From: Sutterella sp.
Lineage (GTDB): Bacteria > Pseudomonadota > Gammaproteobacteria > Burkholderiales > Burkholderiaceae_F
Direction: 5' to 3'
Length of the DNA stretch: 25,140 nucleotides
Assembly: GCA_019418605.1 (NCBI GenBank)
Contig: DYBN01000050.1
Span: 1-25,140, forward strand
In this document: positions 1 to 6,938 of the stretch, piece by piece
Position numbering within the stretch: the first letter of the stretch is position 1
Layout: every line of letters starts with the position of its first letter
Program-made: the position numbers and the translations under genes
The notes under the pieces: model-generated
Databases searched by the model: none
What the model was told of the DNA's origin: nothing
The model's input: the letters and a program-made list of their open reading frames with translations, nothing else

Positions 1-64
1 CCATTCGTCCGACCGCCTTTGCCGCCCTCGGCCGCCACGGCGGCAAAGGCGGTCGGACGAATGG
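1..64. repeat. Perfect 26-bp inverted repeat at the window edge
   Basis: Bases 1-26 are the exact reverse complement of bases 39-64, with a 12-base loop at 27-38. The right arm lies in etfA and encodes the expected IRPTAFAA segment. The left arm would encode GGKGGRTN, which I do not recognise as EtfA sequence. The simplest reading is a fold-back artefact at a contig end. A genuine hairpin inside the gene cannot be excluded. Confidence 0.85.
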
Positions 65-509
65 TGGCAATCACCGGAGACGAAGAAATCTTCACCGTCG
101 CAAGCACGCCGCCCGCGTAGATGTAGCGCTTGAACGTATCGGGAGCCTCAACGCCGCAGACGTCGGTGAGCGCCGCCACGTTCAAAAGGCCCGCAAGGCG
201 CGGCATGGCGGCCTTGCCGGTGGTCGAAGAGACAAAGAAGACGTGCGTGTAGGCGTCCTTTTTCAACGCCGCCTGCACGGCCTGCGCCATGAATTCGGGC
301 AGGCGGTGGGAAAGTTCAGGGGCGTCGGCCTTGTAGACCTTGCGCACGCCCGCGGCAGCGGCGGCGGCCTGGGCTGCCGCATCGCAGTTTTCTCCGCACA
401 CGAGCACGTCGACCGCGGCCGGATCAACCAGGGCGGCCGCAGCAATCGTATTGAGCGTCGACGCCTTGAGCGAGGCGTTGTCGTTTTCAGCAATGACAAG
501 AATCGGCAT
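1..509 (-). CDS. etfA: Electron transfer flavoprotein alpha subunit, 3' end cut by the window
   Basis: This encodes the N-terminal ~169 residues of EtfA, roughly half of a protein usually near 310 residues. With EtfB it forms the soluble FAD heterodimer that passes electrons between dehydrogenases and a quinone oxidoreductase or other acceptor. The start MPILVIAENDNASLKA and the segment YIYAGGVLATVK followed by IRPTAF are typical of the alpha subunit's N-terminal domain. The C-terminal FAD-binding domain would lie beyond base 1. The ATG at 507-509 follows the etfB stop by 23 bases, with GAGG a short way upstream, so the two genes form an etfB-etfA operon. The last residues (bases 1-26) fall in a perfect palindrome and may not be authentic. 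Confidence 0.9.
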   Translation of the reverse strand, partial: MPILVIAENDNASLKASTLNTIAAAALVDPAAVDVLVCGENCDAAAQAAAAAAGVRKVYKADAPELSHRLPEFMAQAVQAALKKDAYTHVFFVSSTTGKAAMPRLAGLLNVAALTDVCGVEAPDTFKRYIYAGGVLATVKISSSPVIATIRPTAFAAVAAEGGKGGRTN

Positions 510-532
510 TTTGAATAAACCTCGCGTCGGGA

Positions 533-1282
533 TTAGAGAAGCTTGAGCTTGTTTTTGAGAACATCGACAAGCGCATCGACGCTCTCGAGCTTGACGCCCG
601 CCTCGCGCGCCGGAGGATCAATGACGTTGAGGAGAGTGAGCGATGCGCCCAGGTCTTCGACGAGCTCTGTTGCGGCAACCGTCTCGACGGGCTTTTTCTT
701 TGCCTTCATCATCTTGGGCAGCGTCACGTAGCGGGGCTCTGCCAGACGCAGGTCGGCCGACACGACGGCCGGAAGGTCGGCTTCAACGCGCATCAGGCCG
801 GCGTCGGTTTCTCGGAGCACGCTGATGCGGCTTGCCTCAAGCTCAAGGCCACTTGCGTTGATCGCCACGGGCATGTCGAGCATGGCCGAGAGCATCTGCG
901 GCACCTGGCCCGCGTCGTTGTCCACGGCCTGCTTGCCCATGAGGATCAAGTCGGGATTTTCCCTGCGGCAGACGGCGGCAAGAATGCGCGCGACGTGAAT
1001 CGGCTCGAGCCTGGCGTCGCTAGCAACATGCAGGGCCCTGTCGGCGCCCATCGCCATGGCCACGCGCAGCGTGTCGACCGTCTTCTCCGGCCCGATGCTC
1101 ACGGCCACAATCTCGTCGGCCTTGCCGGCTTCTTTCAGACGCGCCGCCTGCTCGACGGCGATTTCGTCGAAGGGGTTCATGGACATTTTGGCCGTGGCGA
1201 TGTCCACGTCCGAGTGGTCAGGCAGCGCGTGCACCTTGACGTTGTAGTCGACAACGCGCTTGACCGCGACAAGAATCTTCAT
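533..1282 (-). CDS. etfB: Electron transfer flavoprotein beta subunit
   Basis: This 249-residue protein is full length for EtfB. It is the AMP-binding partner of EtfA in the FAD-containing electron carrier that accepts electrons from acyl-CoA and similar dehydrogenases. Visible family features are the N-terminus MKILVAVKRVVDYNVKV, NPFDEIAVEQAARLKE (about residues 37-52), the nucleotide-binding stretch around LMGKQAVDNDAGQVP, and the C-terminal recognition-loop region DLRLAEPRYVTLPKMMKAKK. The start has only a weak purine-rich ribosome site (AGAGAGAAAAG), but the protein begins exactly where the family does. It is the first gene of etfB-etfA. No dehydrogenase gene lies nearby in the window, so the electron donor is unknown. 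Confidence 0.95.
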   Translation of the reverse strand: MKILVAVKRVVDYNVKVHALPDHSDVDIATAKMSMNPFDEIAVEQAARLKEAGKADEIVAVSIGPEKTVDTLRVAMAMGADRALHVASDARLEPIHVARILAAVCRRENPDLILMGKQAVDNDAGQVPQMLSAMLDMPVAINASGLELEASRISVLRETDAGLMRVEADLPAVVSADLRLAEPRYVTLPKMMKAKKKPVETVAATELVEDLGASLTLLNVIDPPAREAGVKLESVDALVDVLKNKLKLL

Positions 1283-1834
1283 GGGAACTTTTCTCTCTGT
1301 GAATTCACGCCGAAAAGGAGCGGGAAACGCCCGGCCTCCCCGGCAAAGGGCGAAAGCTGCATTGTTCTTTCAGACTTTCCCCCATTTTTCGATGCCCGTG
1401 ATTATACGGGGCCCGGGGCCGCCCTGCCCCGCGCTGAAAACTCGTGTTTGCCCGAGTTTTTCGCCCGCTGTGAAGGGTGCAGAGAGACTTTATTTGTTGT
1501 GTCAATCCAACAATCGAGAAATTGCTGTCTCTCTTTTTCTGAGCTTGGGGCGAACTTTTACATTTGCTTTCAATTATTGAACGATGTTCAGTTCCGCTGA
1601 ACCTATGTTCAGCCTGTTGAAAACCGAAATTTTCTCTTTTAAATCAAAGTGTTGAACGCCGTTTCAACAAGGCCTCCAAAGGCAGCCTTCGGGAAACATT
1701 TCTACACACTTCGCTTAAGTTTCGGTTAATGGTGCGATAATCAAAGCAAGAAAACAAACAACATTGAGAGACTTTGGAATCCTGCAATTAGGCAACATCA
1801 GGACTGCCGGAGCATCCTCTCAAAGGAGGTTGCC
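1283..1834. promoter_or_regulatory. Divergent control region between etfB and a small ORF
   Basis: These ~550 bases contain no convincing gene. The half nearest the plus-strand ORF (about 1490-1790) is clearly more AT-rich than its surroundings. It holds a cluster of inverted repeats at 1577-1669, listed separately. A -10-like GATAAT at 1736-1741 faces the small ORF at 1835, but no good -35 is seen at 16-18 bases, so any promoter there would be weak or activator-dependent. Confidence 0.5.
1577..1669. promoter_or_regulatory. Cluster of TGAAC/GTTCA inverted repeats (putative operators)
   Basis: Four palindromic arrangements lie within 93 bases. TGAAC-gat-GTTCA is at 1578-1590. GTTC-cgct-GAAC is at 1591-1602, and its right half is shared with TGAAC-ctat-GTTCA at 1598-1611. 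TGTTGAA-cgccgt-TTCAACA, with perfect 7-base arms, is at 1650-1669. A further TTGAA half-site is at 1617-1621. Clustering of one half-site between divergent genes is typical of a cooperative repressor or activator. The protein that binds is unknown. Confidence 0.5.
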
Positions 1835-1972
1835 ATGTTGACGCGTTTGACTCCGAATGGAAAGCAGCTTCTGGTCTGGTTGTTGATCGCTCTTGCCGTC
1901 GTCGTTGGTCTGCGCCTGTTGGGCTGGGGCATCGGCGAAGTGTGCGAAGGCACGGTCTGCACGCTCATCTAG
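1835..1972 (+). CDS. 45-residue single-pass membrane peptide, unknown function
   Basis: The ORF encodes 45 residues and starts at an ATG preceded by AAAGGAGGT, a near-perfect Shine-Dalgarno with 5-base spacing (1822-1830). That is the strongest ribosome site in the window. Residues 1-10 (MLTRLTPNGK) are polar and basic. Residues 11-31 form one hydrophobic helix (QLLVWLLIALAVVVGLRLLGW). The tail GIGEVCEGTVCTLI carries two cysteines five residues apart. Arg/Lys in the N-terminus predict N-in topology, with the cysteines outside the cytoplasmic membrane. I do not recognise a family. It stands alone between the etfBA control region and fhs. The ribosome site and clean TM pattern support a real gene, but homology is untested. 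Confidence 0.6.
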   Translation: MLTRLTPNGKQLLVWLLIALAVVVGLRLLGWGIGEVCEGTVCTLI

Positions 1973-2557
1973 AGCGGCTTTGAAAAGCAAGGCGCCCGTC
2001 GCGGCGCTGCAGCTCCCTTTGAGGGGCCGGCCGGGACTACTCTTGAAGCTTCGTTCGAACCTTCCCGCAGTTTCCTCCCCGTCCCTTGGGGCCTCGGCCT
2101 CTTCTCCCCTATACCTCCATCGCTTTTGCAGCTTTTGGGTTTCCTGTCAAGTTTGACCTGGTGTCGGGCCGCAGGCGCCGACGACGTCTTCTCCCCATTT
2201 TTGCTTTGTCGGGATTTGTTTCATCTTCAGAAAGTAAAAAATCTCCAAAGCAATCAACTTTGTGGCATAGTAGCCGCACCAATCATCGAGCATCATGCGC
2301 TCGCGACAAGGAAGGCCTCAGCAGCCTTCCTTCGTTTGTTCGCGCGTGCCGTCCTTTTCCCTTTTTTCGTGCGTGCAGGGCCTTTCCCCTTTGCCTTGAA
2401 TTCGCCTGCTGCGGCGGGCTTGAGTTCGGCTTTTTTCGCGCAACTTCAGGCGGACTTGACTGCCATGCAAGCTGCCGGCCTTGCCGCAAGTTCGGCTCGA
2501 TGAACACCGATTTTTCAGGTTTTTTGTTTTTTTCACCTTTTAGACAGGAGCACATCA
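1973..2557. other. Long gap and leader upstream of fhs
   Basis: These 585 bases hold no convincing protein gene. The overlapping plus-strand frames are pyrimidine-rich and resemble no protein. The part near 2215-2275 is AT-rich and could hold the fhs promoter, but I could not find a good -35/-10 pair. A perfect 9-bp hairpin is at 2308-2332. T-rich tracts at 2510-2545 precede the fhs ribosome site AGGAG. Confidence 0.4.
2308..2332 (+). terminator. Perfect 9-bp hairpin in the fhs leader (attenuator, terminator or sRNA end)
   Basis: The arms AAGGAAGGC (2308-2316) and GCCTTCCTT (2324-2332) pair perfectly around a 7-base loop. The following bases, CGTTTGTTCG, are only moderately T-rich, so intrinsic termination would be inefficient. 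It lies 225 bases before the fhs start and could end a short transcript or shape the leader. Confidence 0.35.
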
Positions 2558-4204
2558 ATGCTTTCCGACATTGAAATCGCCCAGCAGGTCAAACTCAAAC
2601 GCATCGACGATCTCGCCCACGAATGGGGCCTGGACGACACCGAGTTTGAGCCCTACGGCTGGGACAAGGCCAAGGTAAGCCTCAAGCGCGAGCGCAAGGG
2701 CGCAGGCAAGCTCGTTCTCGTCACCGCCACCTCGGGCATGCCCGCGGGCTCGGGCAAGACCACGACCTCGATTGCTCTGGCGCAGGCAATGAACCGCCTG
2801 GGGACCAAGGCGGTGCTCGCGCTTCGCGAGCCCTCCCTTGGCCCCGTCTTCGGCATGAAGGGGGGCGCTGCGGGCGGCGGCTACTCCCAGGTGCTCCCCA
2901 TGGAGTCGATCAACCTGCACTTTACGGGCGACTTTCATGCCATCACCGCGGCCAACAACCTCATTGCCGCTTTAATCGACAATGCGCGCCACAAGCGCCA
3001 GATCGACTTGAAGGAAGTGACCTGGCGCCGCGTGCTCGACGTCAACGACCGGCAGCTGCGCTTCATCGTCGACGGTCTGGGCGGCACGGCCAACGGCGTT
3101 CCCACCGAAACGGGCTTTGACATCACGGCCGCCAGCGAACTGATGGCCGTCTTGTGCCTTGCCGACGGCGAAGAGGACTTGAGAAAGCGCCTGGACCGCC
3201 TCGTGCTCGGCATCAAACTCGACGGCACGCCCTACACCTGCGGCGAGCTCGGCGCCACGGGCGCCGTGATGGCGCTTTTGCTTGACGCCATGAAGCCCAA
3301 CCTCGTGCAGACCATTGAGGGCACGCCCGCCTTCATCCACGGCGGCCCCTTTGCCAACATCGCCCACGGCTGCAACTCGGTGGCCGCGACCCGCGCGGCG
3401 ATGGCCCTGGGCGAGTACGCCATCACGGAGGCGGGCTTCGGCTCCGACCTCGGCGCCGAGAAGTTCTTTGACATCAAGTGCCGCGAGTGCGGCCTCACGC
3501 CCAACGCCGTGGTGCTCGTCACGAGCCTCAAGGCGCTCAAGTGGCACGGCGGCGTGGCGCTGCCCGAAATCGGCAAGCCCAACATGGAAGCGCTCAAGGC
3601 CGGCATGTGCAACCTCGAGGCGCACGTGGCCAGCCTCAAGGCCTTCGGCCCGGCCATCGTGGTGAGCATGAACCACTTTGCCAACGACCCCGAAGACGAA
3701 ATCGAGGTGCTGCGCAGCCGCTGCAAGGAGCTCGGCGTGCGCTTTGCCGTGAGCGACGGCTTTGCCGAAGGCGGCAAGGGTGCCGAGAGCGTGGCCCGCG
3801 AAGTCTTTGCAGCCTGCGCAGAACCCGCCGCCCCCTTGAACTTTGCGTGCGAAGCCGACGACCCCGTCATGACGAAGGTCGAAAAGATCGCCCGCCGCGT
3901 CTACGGCGCGGGCTCGGTGAGCATGTCGGCGGCCGCCGTCAAGGACCTGAAGCAAATCGAGTCGATGGGCTTTGGCAACCTCCCCGTGTGCATCGCCAAG
4001 ACCCCGTTCTCGCTCACGGCCGATCCCAAAGCGCTCGGCGCCCCGAAGGGCTTTGACCTCCCCGTGCAGCGCCTGATCCTTAACGCGGGCGCGGGCTTTG
4101 TCGTCGTCACCACGGGCGCCATCATGCGCATGCCGGGTCTGCCCAAAGCGCCGGCCGCCTTCAACATCGACGTCAAGGACGGCAAAATCACCGGACTTGC
4201 CTAA
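2558..4204 (+). CDS. fhs: Formate-tetrahydrofolate ligase
   Basis: This enzyme makes 10-formyl-THF from formate, THF and ATP, feeding purine and fMet synthesis. At 548 residues it is near the usual ~555. The signature GMKGGAAGGGY is at 99-109, LHFTGDFHAITAANN follows, and the C-terminal end with AGAGFVVVTTGAIMRMPGLP is clear. The phosphate loop reads SGMPAGSGKTTT (59-70), whereas most family members have PTPAGEGKTTT. The second signature reads VTSLKALKWHGG, where V-[AS]-[AT]-x-RALK-x-[HN]-GG is usual. The lysine and threonines of the loop remain, so it is probably active but divergent. The start follows AGGAG by 8 bases. It is monocistronic, with a strong terminator at 4263-4313. No folD or fchA is adjacent. 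Using formate as a one-carbon source fits an anaerobe. Confidence 0.95.
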   Translation: MLSDIEIAQQVKLKRIDDLAHEWGLDDTEFEPYGWDKAKVSLKRERKGAGKLVLVTATSGMPAGSGKTTTSIALAQAMNRLGTKAVLALREPSLGPVFGMKGGAAGGGYSQVLPMESINLHFTGDFHAITAANNLIAALIDNARHKRQIDLKEVTWRRVLDVNDRQLRFIVDGLGGTANGVPTETGFDITAASELMAVLCLADGEEDLRKRLDRLVLGIKLDGTPYTCGELGATGAVMALLLDAMKPNLVQTIEGTPAFIHGGPFANIAHGCNSVAATRAAMALGEYAITEAGFGSDLGAEKFFDIKCRECGLTPNAVVLVTSLKALKWHGGVALPEIGKPNMEALKAGMCNLEAHVASLKAFGPAIVVSMNHFANDPEDEIEVLRSRCKELGVRFAVSDGFAEGGKGAESVAREVFAACAEPAAPLNFACEADDPVMTKVEKIARRVYGAGSVSMSAAAVKDLKQIESMGFGNLPVCIAKTPFSLTADPKALGAPKGFDLPVQRLILNAGAGFVVVTTGAIMRMPGLPKAPAAFNIDVKDGKITGLA

Positions 4205-4262
4205 CCGGCGCAGTGAGGGGCGGCTTCGCCCCTGAAGCCCGGTCATTCCTTTTGGAGCCCCG

Positions 4263-4313
4263 GCGGCTCGTCTGCTGCAAGACTTTCTTGAGCAGACGAG
4301 CCGCTTTTTTTTT
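4263..4313 (+). terminator. Strong intrinsic terminator of fhs
   Basis: A 14-bp perfect stem (4263-4276 with 4291-4304) extends inward by a CAAGA/TCTTG helix and is followed by nine T residues (4305-4313). A smaller hairpin, GGGGCG-gctt-CGCCCC (4217-4232), sits just after the fhs stop and lacks a T tract; it may stabilise the transcript end. Confidence 0.9.
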
Positions 4314-4483
4314 GCGCTCATATTCATTCCCTCCGCGCGCCCCCTCTTGGGACGAGCTTTCTCTTGCCTTCTCTGCCCTTGCGGCCAGCCTGCCCCCGCC
4401 TTTTTTCAACCTGCAGGAGCCTCAAGCGCCCGTCACGGCTCTGACATGCTCCCGACACACCGGCTTCACAAAATGCGCCTAAG

Positions 4484-5728
4484 ATGCGCGCCGACAACAA
4501 GTTGAACAACCAAGCAGTACAAAAAGAACAAGAAATGATCAATCTCAAAGCTCATGAATTTTTAAGCGCCTGGTCGCAGGACGATCAGACGCCCGAGGCG
4601 CTTGCCATCGGCCGCATGCGCTTGTCCGACGGCCGCTTTGAACTCTACGGCTCCTGGAACGGCACCGAAGAGTCGCGCCGCTTCAATCCCCTCGAAACGC
4701 TGCCCGAGACGCCGGCGGCGATTGCGCTCATGACCGATTCGCTGCCGGACAGCTGGGGCCGCAGCGTCCTTGACCGCTACGAGCGTGCCTGCGCGCGCAG
4801 AGACGAGCGCGCCCCGCATGAACTCACCGAAACCGAGGTTCTGACCACGATTGCCGACAGCGAGCGGATGGGGGCCCTGCGCTTTAGCCCGGAAAACAAT
4901 CCGCATGAATTCGTGGGCGTCTCGCCCGCGATGCTGCCGCGCAAAAGCGAACTCGCGGCCTACGCGGAACTCACCCGCGCCTTTGAAGAAAAAAGGCTGT
5001 TGTCGGCCGCAACGCTTGAACCTTTGGTGCGCGCTGGCTCCGCTCTTGGCGGCTCGCGCCCCAAGATCGGATTTGAGGACGGCGATGGCGCGCAATGGAT
5101 TGCCAAGCTCCCCTCGATTCACGACACCCGCAACATGGGCGCCTGGGAGTACGTCATGACGCGGCTTGCGCTCATGGCGGGGATCGAAGTCGCCCCCTTT
5201 GACCTCATCGACGGCACGATTTTCATCACGCGGCGCTTTGACCGGTCTCCTCGCGGCAGGCGGCACTACTTCTCAACGCGGGCGCTTCTTGGCGCCGACA
5301 AAAATCACGAGGCGCGCAGCTACCTCGAGATCCTCATGATCATCGAGCGCATCTGCCGCGACAAAACGCCCGAAGTCGAGCAGCTCTTTCGGCGCGTGGC
5401 CTTCAAAATGGCCATCAGCGACGGCGACGATCACCTGCGCAACCACGGCTTTCTGCTCACCGAGTCGGGCTGGCACCTCGCGCCCGCCTTTGACATCAAC
5501 CCCTCGCCCTCAATCGAGCACCTGTGCCTTACATGGGACGAGCAGTGCTCGGCCTTTGACCTCAATGCCTTTGCGGGCGCCGCGCCCTTCTGGGGCATCG
5601 GCGTGGAGCGCGCCAAGGAAATTATCGGCGAGGTGCGCGAGGCGCTCTCAAACTGGCGGGGCGAGGCGCGCGAGGCGGGGCTCACGGACGATGAAATCAA
5701 CGCCATGGCCTGCGCCATCCGCGTCTAG
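4484..5728 (+). CDS. HipA-family serine/threonine kinase-like protein, solitary
   Basis: HipA proteins are eukaryotic-like kinases, often toxins that phosphorylate aminoacyl-tRNA synthetases and are paired with a DNA-binding HipB. In this 414-residue protein, DSLPDSWGRSVLDR (85-98) marks the N-terminal HipA segment. GSALGGSRPK (185-194) is the phosphate-binding loop, WIAK carries the presumed ATP lysine (208), ISDGDDHLRNHGF (311-323) is the catalytic loop, and APAFDINP (333-340) is the metal-binding segment. All key residues seem present, so kinase activity is plausible. No small helix-turn-helix gene lies on either side: 279 bases without a gene separate it from fhs, and 485 follow it. Neither ATG at 4484 nor the alternative at 4535 (MINLKAHEF) has a good ribosome site, so the start is uncertain. 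Confidence 0.85.
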   Translation: MRADNKLNNQAVQKEQEMINLKAHEFLSAWSQDDQTPEALAIGRMRLSDGRFELYGSWNGTEESRRFNPLETLPETPAAIALMTDSLPDSWGRSVLDRYERACARRDERAPHELTETEVLTTIADSERMGALRFSPENNPHEFVGVSPAMLPRKSELAAYAELTRAFEEKRLLSAATLEPLVRAGSALGGSRPKIGFEDGDGAQWIAKLPSIHDTRNMGAWEYVMTRLALMAGIEVAPFDLIDGTIFITRRFDRSPRGRRHYFSTRALLGADKNHEARSYLEILMIIERICRDKTPEVEQLFRRVAFKMAISDGDDHLRNHGFLLTESGWHLAPAFDINPSPSIEHLCLTWDEQCSAFDLNAFAGAAPFWGIGVERAKEIIGEVREALSNWRGEAREAGLTDDEINAMACAIRV

Positions 5729-6213
5729 CCTTGCGTGACGATGGGGCGGGGCGCACAATTTTTCATGCCGCCCCTGGCCTTTCTTTTTCCCCTGCCCCTG
5801 CCCCTGCCCCTTCTCCTTTCCCTTTCCTGGTTTTTCTTGCCGCAAGCCCTTTTATATCCTCTTTTCTTGCGGATGAACTTGTAACCGTTCGTTTCGCATT
5901 GATACGCCCTCTGCATGATTGGCGGCGGATCAAGAGCGTCTTTGCCTGTCGCAGGAGGCTTTTAAATCCTGCATTTTCCCGGCTTCTTTTTTGCTCTCCC
6001 GGCGGCCTTTGAGGCCCGGCGCGGCGTCAATGACAAGCCCTTGCCTTGTGCGGGAGCTGAAATGCCTCTCATTGCAGCCCGTCACAATTCCTTGCGAGAT
6101 TGCCCTTTCCCGCAACGTTTCCGGCCGTCTTTGCCTGCTATCGTACGGACCTTGAGCCGGCGTCCGACGCAGGGAGCGGCCCGGCTGGTTTGCAGGAAAC
6201 AAAAAAGAAAAAA
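5729..6213. other. Intergenic gap between the hipA-like gene and azoR
   Basis: These 485 bases have no supported gene. They contain a pyrimidine-rich tract with the hexamer CCCCTG in three tandem copies plus a partial fourth (5789-5810). There are no clear terminators or promoters. The plus-strand frame that runs into azoR from 6100 shows no resemblance to the azoreductase family before the ATG at 6214. Confidence 0.5.
5789..5810. repeat. CCCCTG hexamer tandem repeat, 3.7 copies
   Basis: CCCCTG is repeated at 5789-5794, 5795-5800 and 5801-5806, followed by CCCC. It lies in a non-coding polypyrimidine stretch. Such repeats can vary in copy number, but at under four copies phase variation is unlikely. 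Confidence 0.6.
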
Positions 6214-6900
6214 ATGCCTCAAGTCCTCTTGATTCACTCCAGTGCTCAGGCCGTCGCGCCGAAAAAGGAAACACAGGGTTCGTACACGCGCCGCATGGCG
6301 CGGCTTCTCAAGGATTGCCTCAAAGGGCGCGGCGTCACCTTTGTCGAGCGCGACGTCGCCGCCACGCCTCCGGGCATGATCGACGCCTCCTTCATATCGG
6401 CTTCGCGCACGCCTCAGGACAAGCGCACGCCCGAGCAGGTCGAGCGGCTCAAGGAAAGCGACGCCCTGGTCGAGGAAGTGCTCAAGTCCGACGTGATCGT
6501 CGTGGGCTGCCCCTTGTACAACTTTGGCGTCCCCGCCCCGCTCAAGGCGTGGATTGACAACATCGTGCGCCTTGGAAAGACCTTCACGGTCGACGAGCAG
6601 CGCTACCCTCGCGTGGTCTACGGCCTGTTGCACAACAAGCTCGTCGTCATCCTCGAGAGCACGGGGAGCTCCGGCTACCAGCCGGGCGGCACCAAGGAAG
6701 ACCTCAATCACGCCGATCGCGCCGTGCGTGCGGTCTTTGAGCAGCTCGGCGTGCACAACTTCGAGTGTCTGGCCGTTGAAGGCGTCTGCGAAGAAGAGCC
6801 CATGCAGGTCGAGGCCAACTGGCAGGTGTGCCAGAAGCAAATCGAAGACGTCGCGCTTCGCATCAAGGCGCGCTGGCGCAACCGCCACCGCGACGATTAA
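6214..6900 (+). CDS. azoR: FMN-dependent NADH-azoreductase / NAD(P)H dehydrogenase family
   Basis: This is a 228-residue flavodoxin-fold quinone/azo reductase, somewhat longer than the usual ~200. Azoreductases of this family use NADH and FMN for two-electron reduction of quinones, nitro- or azo-compounds in the cytoplasm. The N-terminal strand MPQVLLIHSS leads into the FMN phosphate site (TQGSYTRRMA, 20-29). The diagnostic CPLYNFGVPAPLKAWIDNIV (99-118) followed by RLGKTF matches AzoR, and ESTGSSGYQPGG (about 150-160) corresponds to the second FMN loop. I chose the ATG at 6214 because homology begins there; its A-rich upstream region has AGGA only at a long distance, so initiation may be weak. 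It converges with abrB, 38 bases away. Confidence 0.88.
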   Translation: MPQVLLIHSSAQAVAPKKETQGSYTRRMARLLKDCLKGRGVTFVERDVAATPPGMIDASFISASRTPQDKRTPEQVERLKESDALVEEVLKSDVIVVGCPLYNFGVPAPLKAWIDNIVRLGKTFTVDEQRYPRVVYGLLHNKLVVILESTGSSGYQPGGTKEDLNHADRAVRAVFEQLGVHNFECLAVEGVCEEEPMQVEANWQVCQKQIEDVALRIKARWRNRHRDD

Positions 6901-6938
6901 GGTGAAGAGCCTCACCCGGCGGCTTTCGGGCAAAAGCG

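Noticed and set aside
2160..2340. 6S RNA candidate before fhs
   Set aside because: The closing stem and central bubble of 6S RNA could not be formed; only local hairpins are present.
1893..2574. Overlapping plus-strand frames upstream of fhs
   Set aside because: Pyrimidine-rich low-complexity DNA yields Ser/Pro/Phe/Cys-rich peptides without ribosome sites or recognisable domains.
2972..4327. 451-codon minus-strand open frame opposite fhs
   Set aside because: It overlaps fhs completely, resembles no protein and runs through the fhs terminator.
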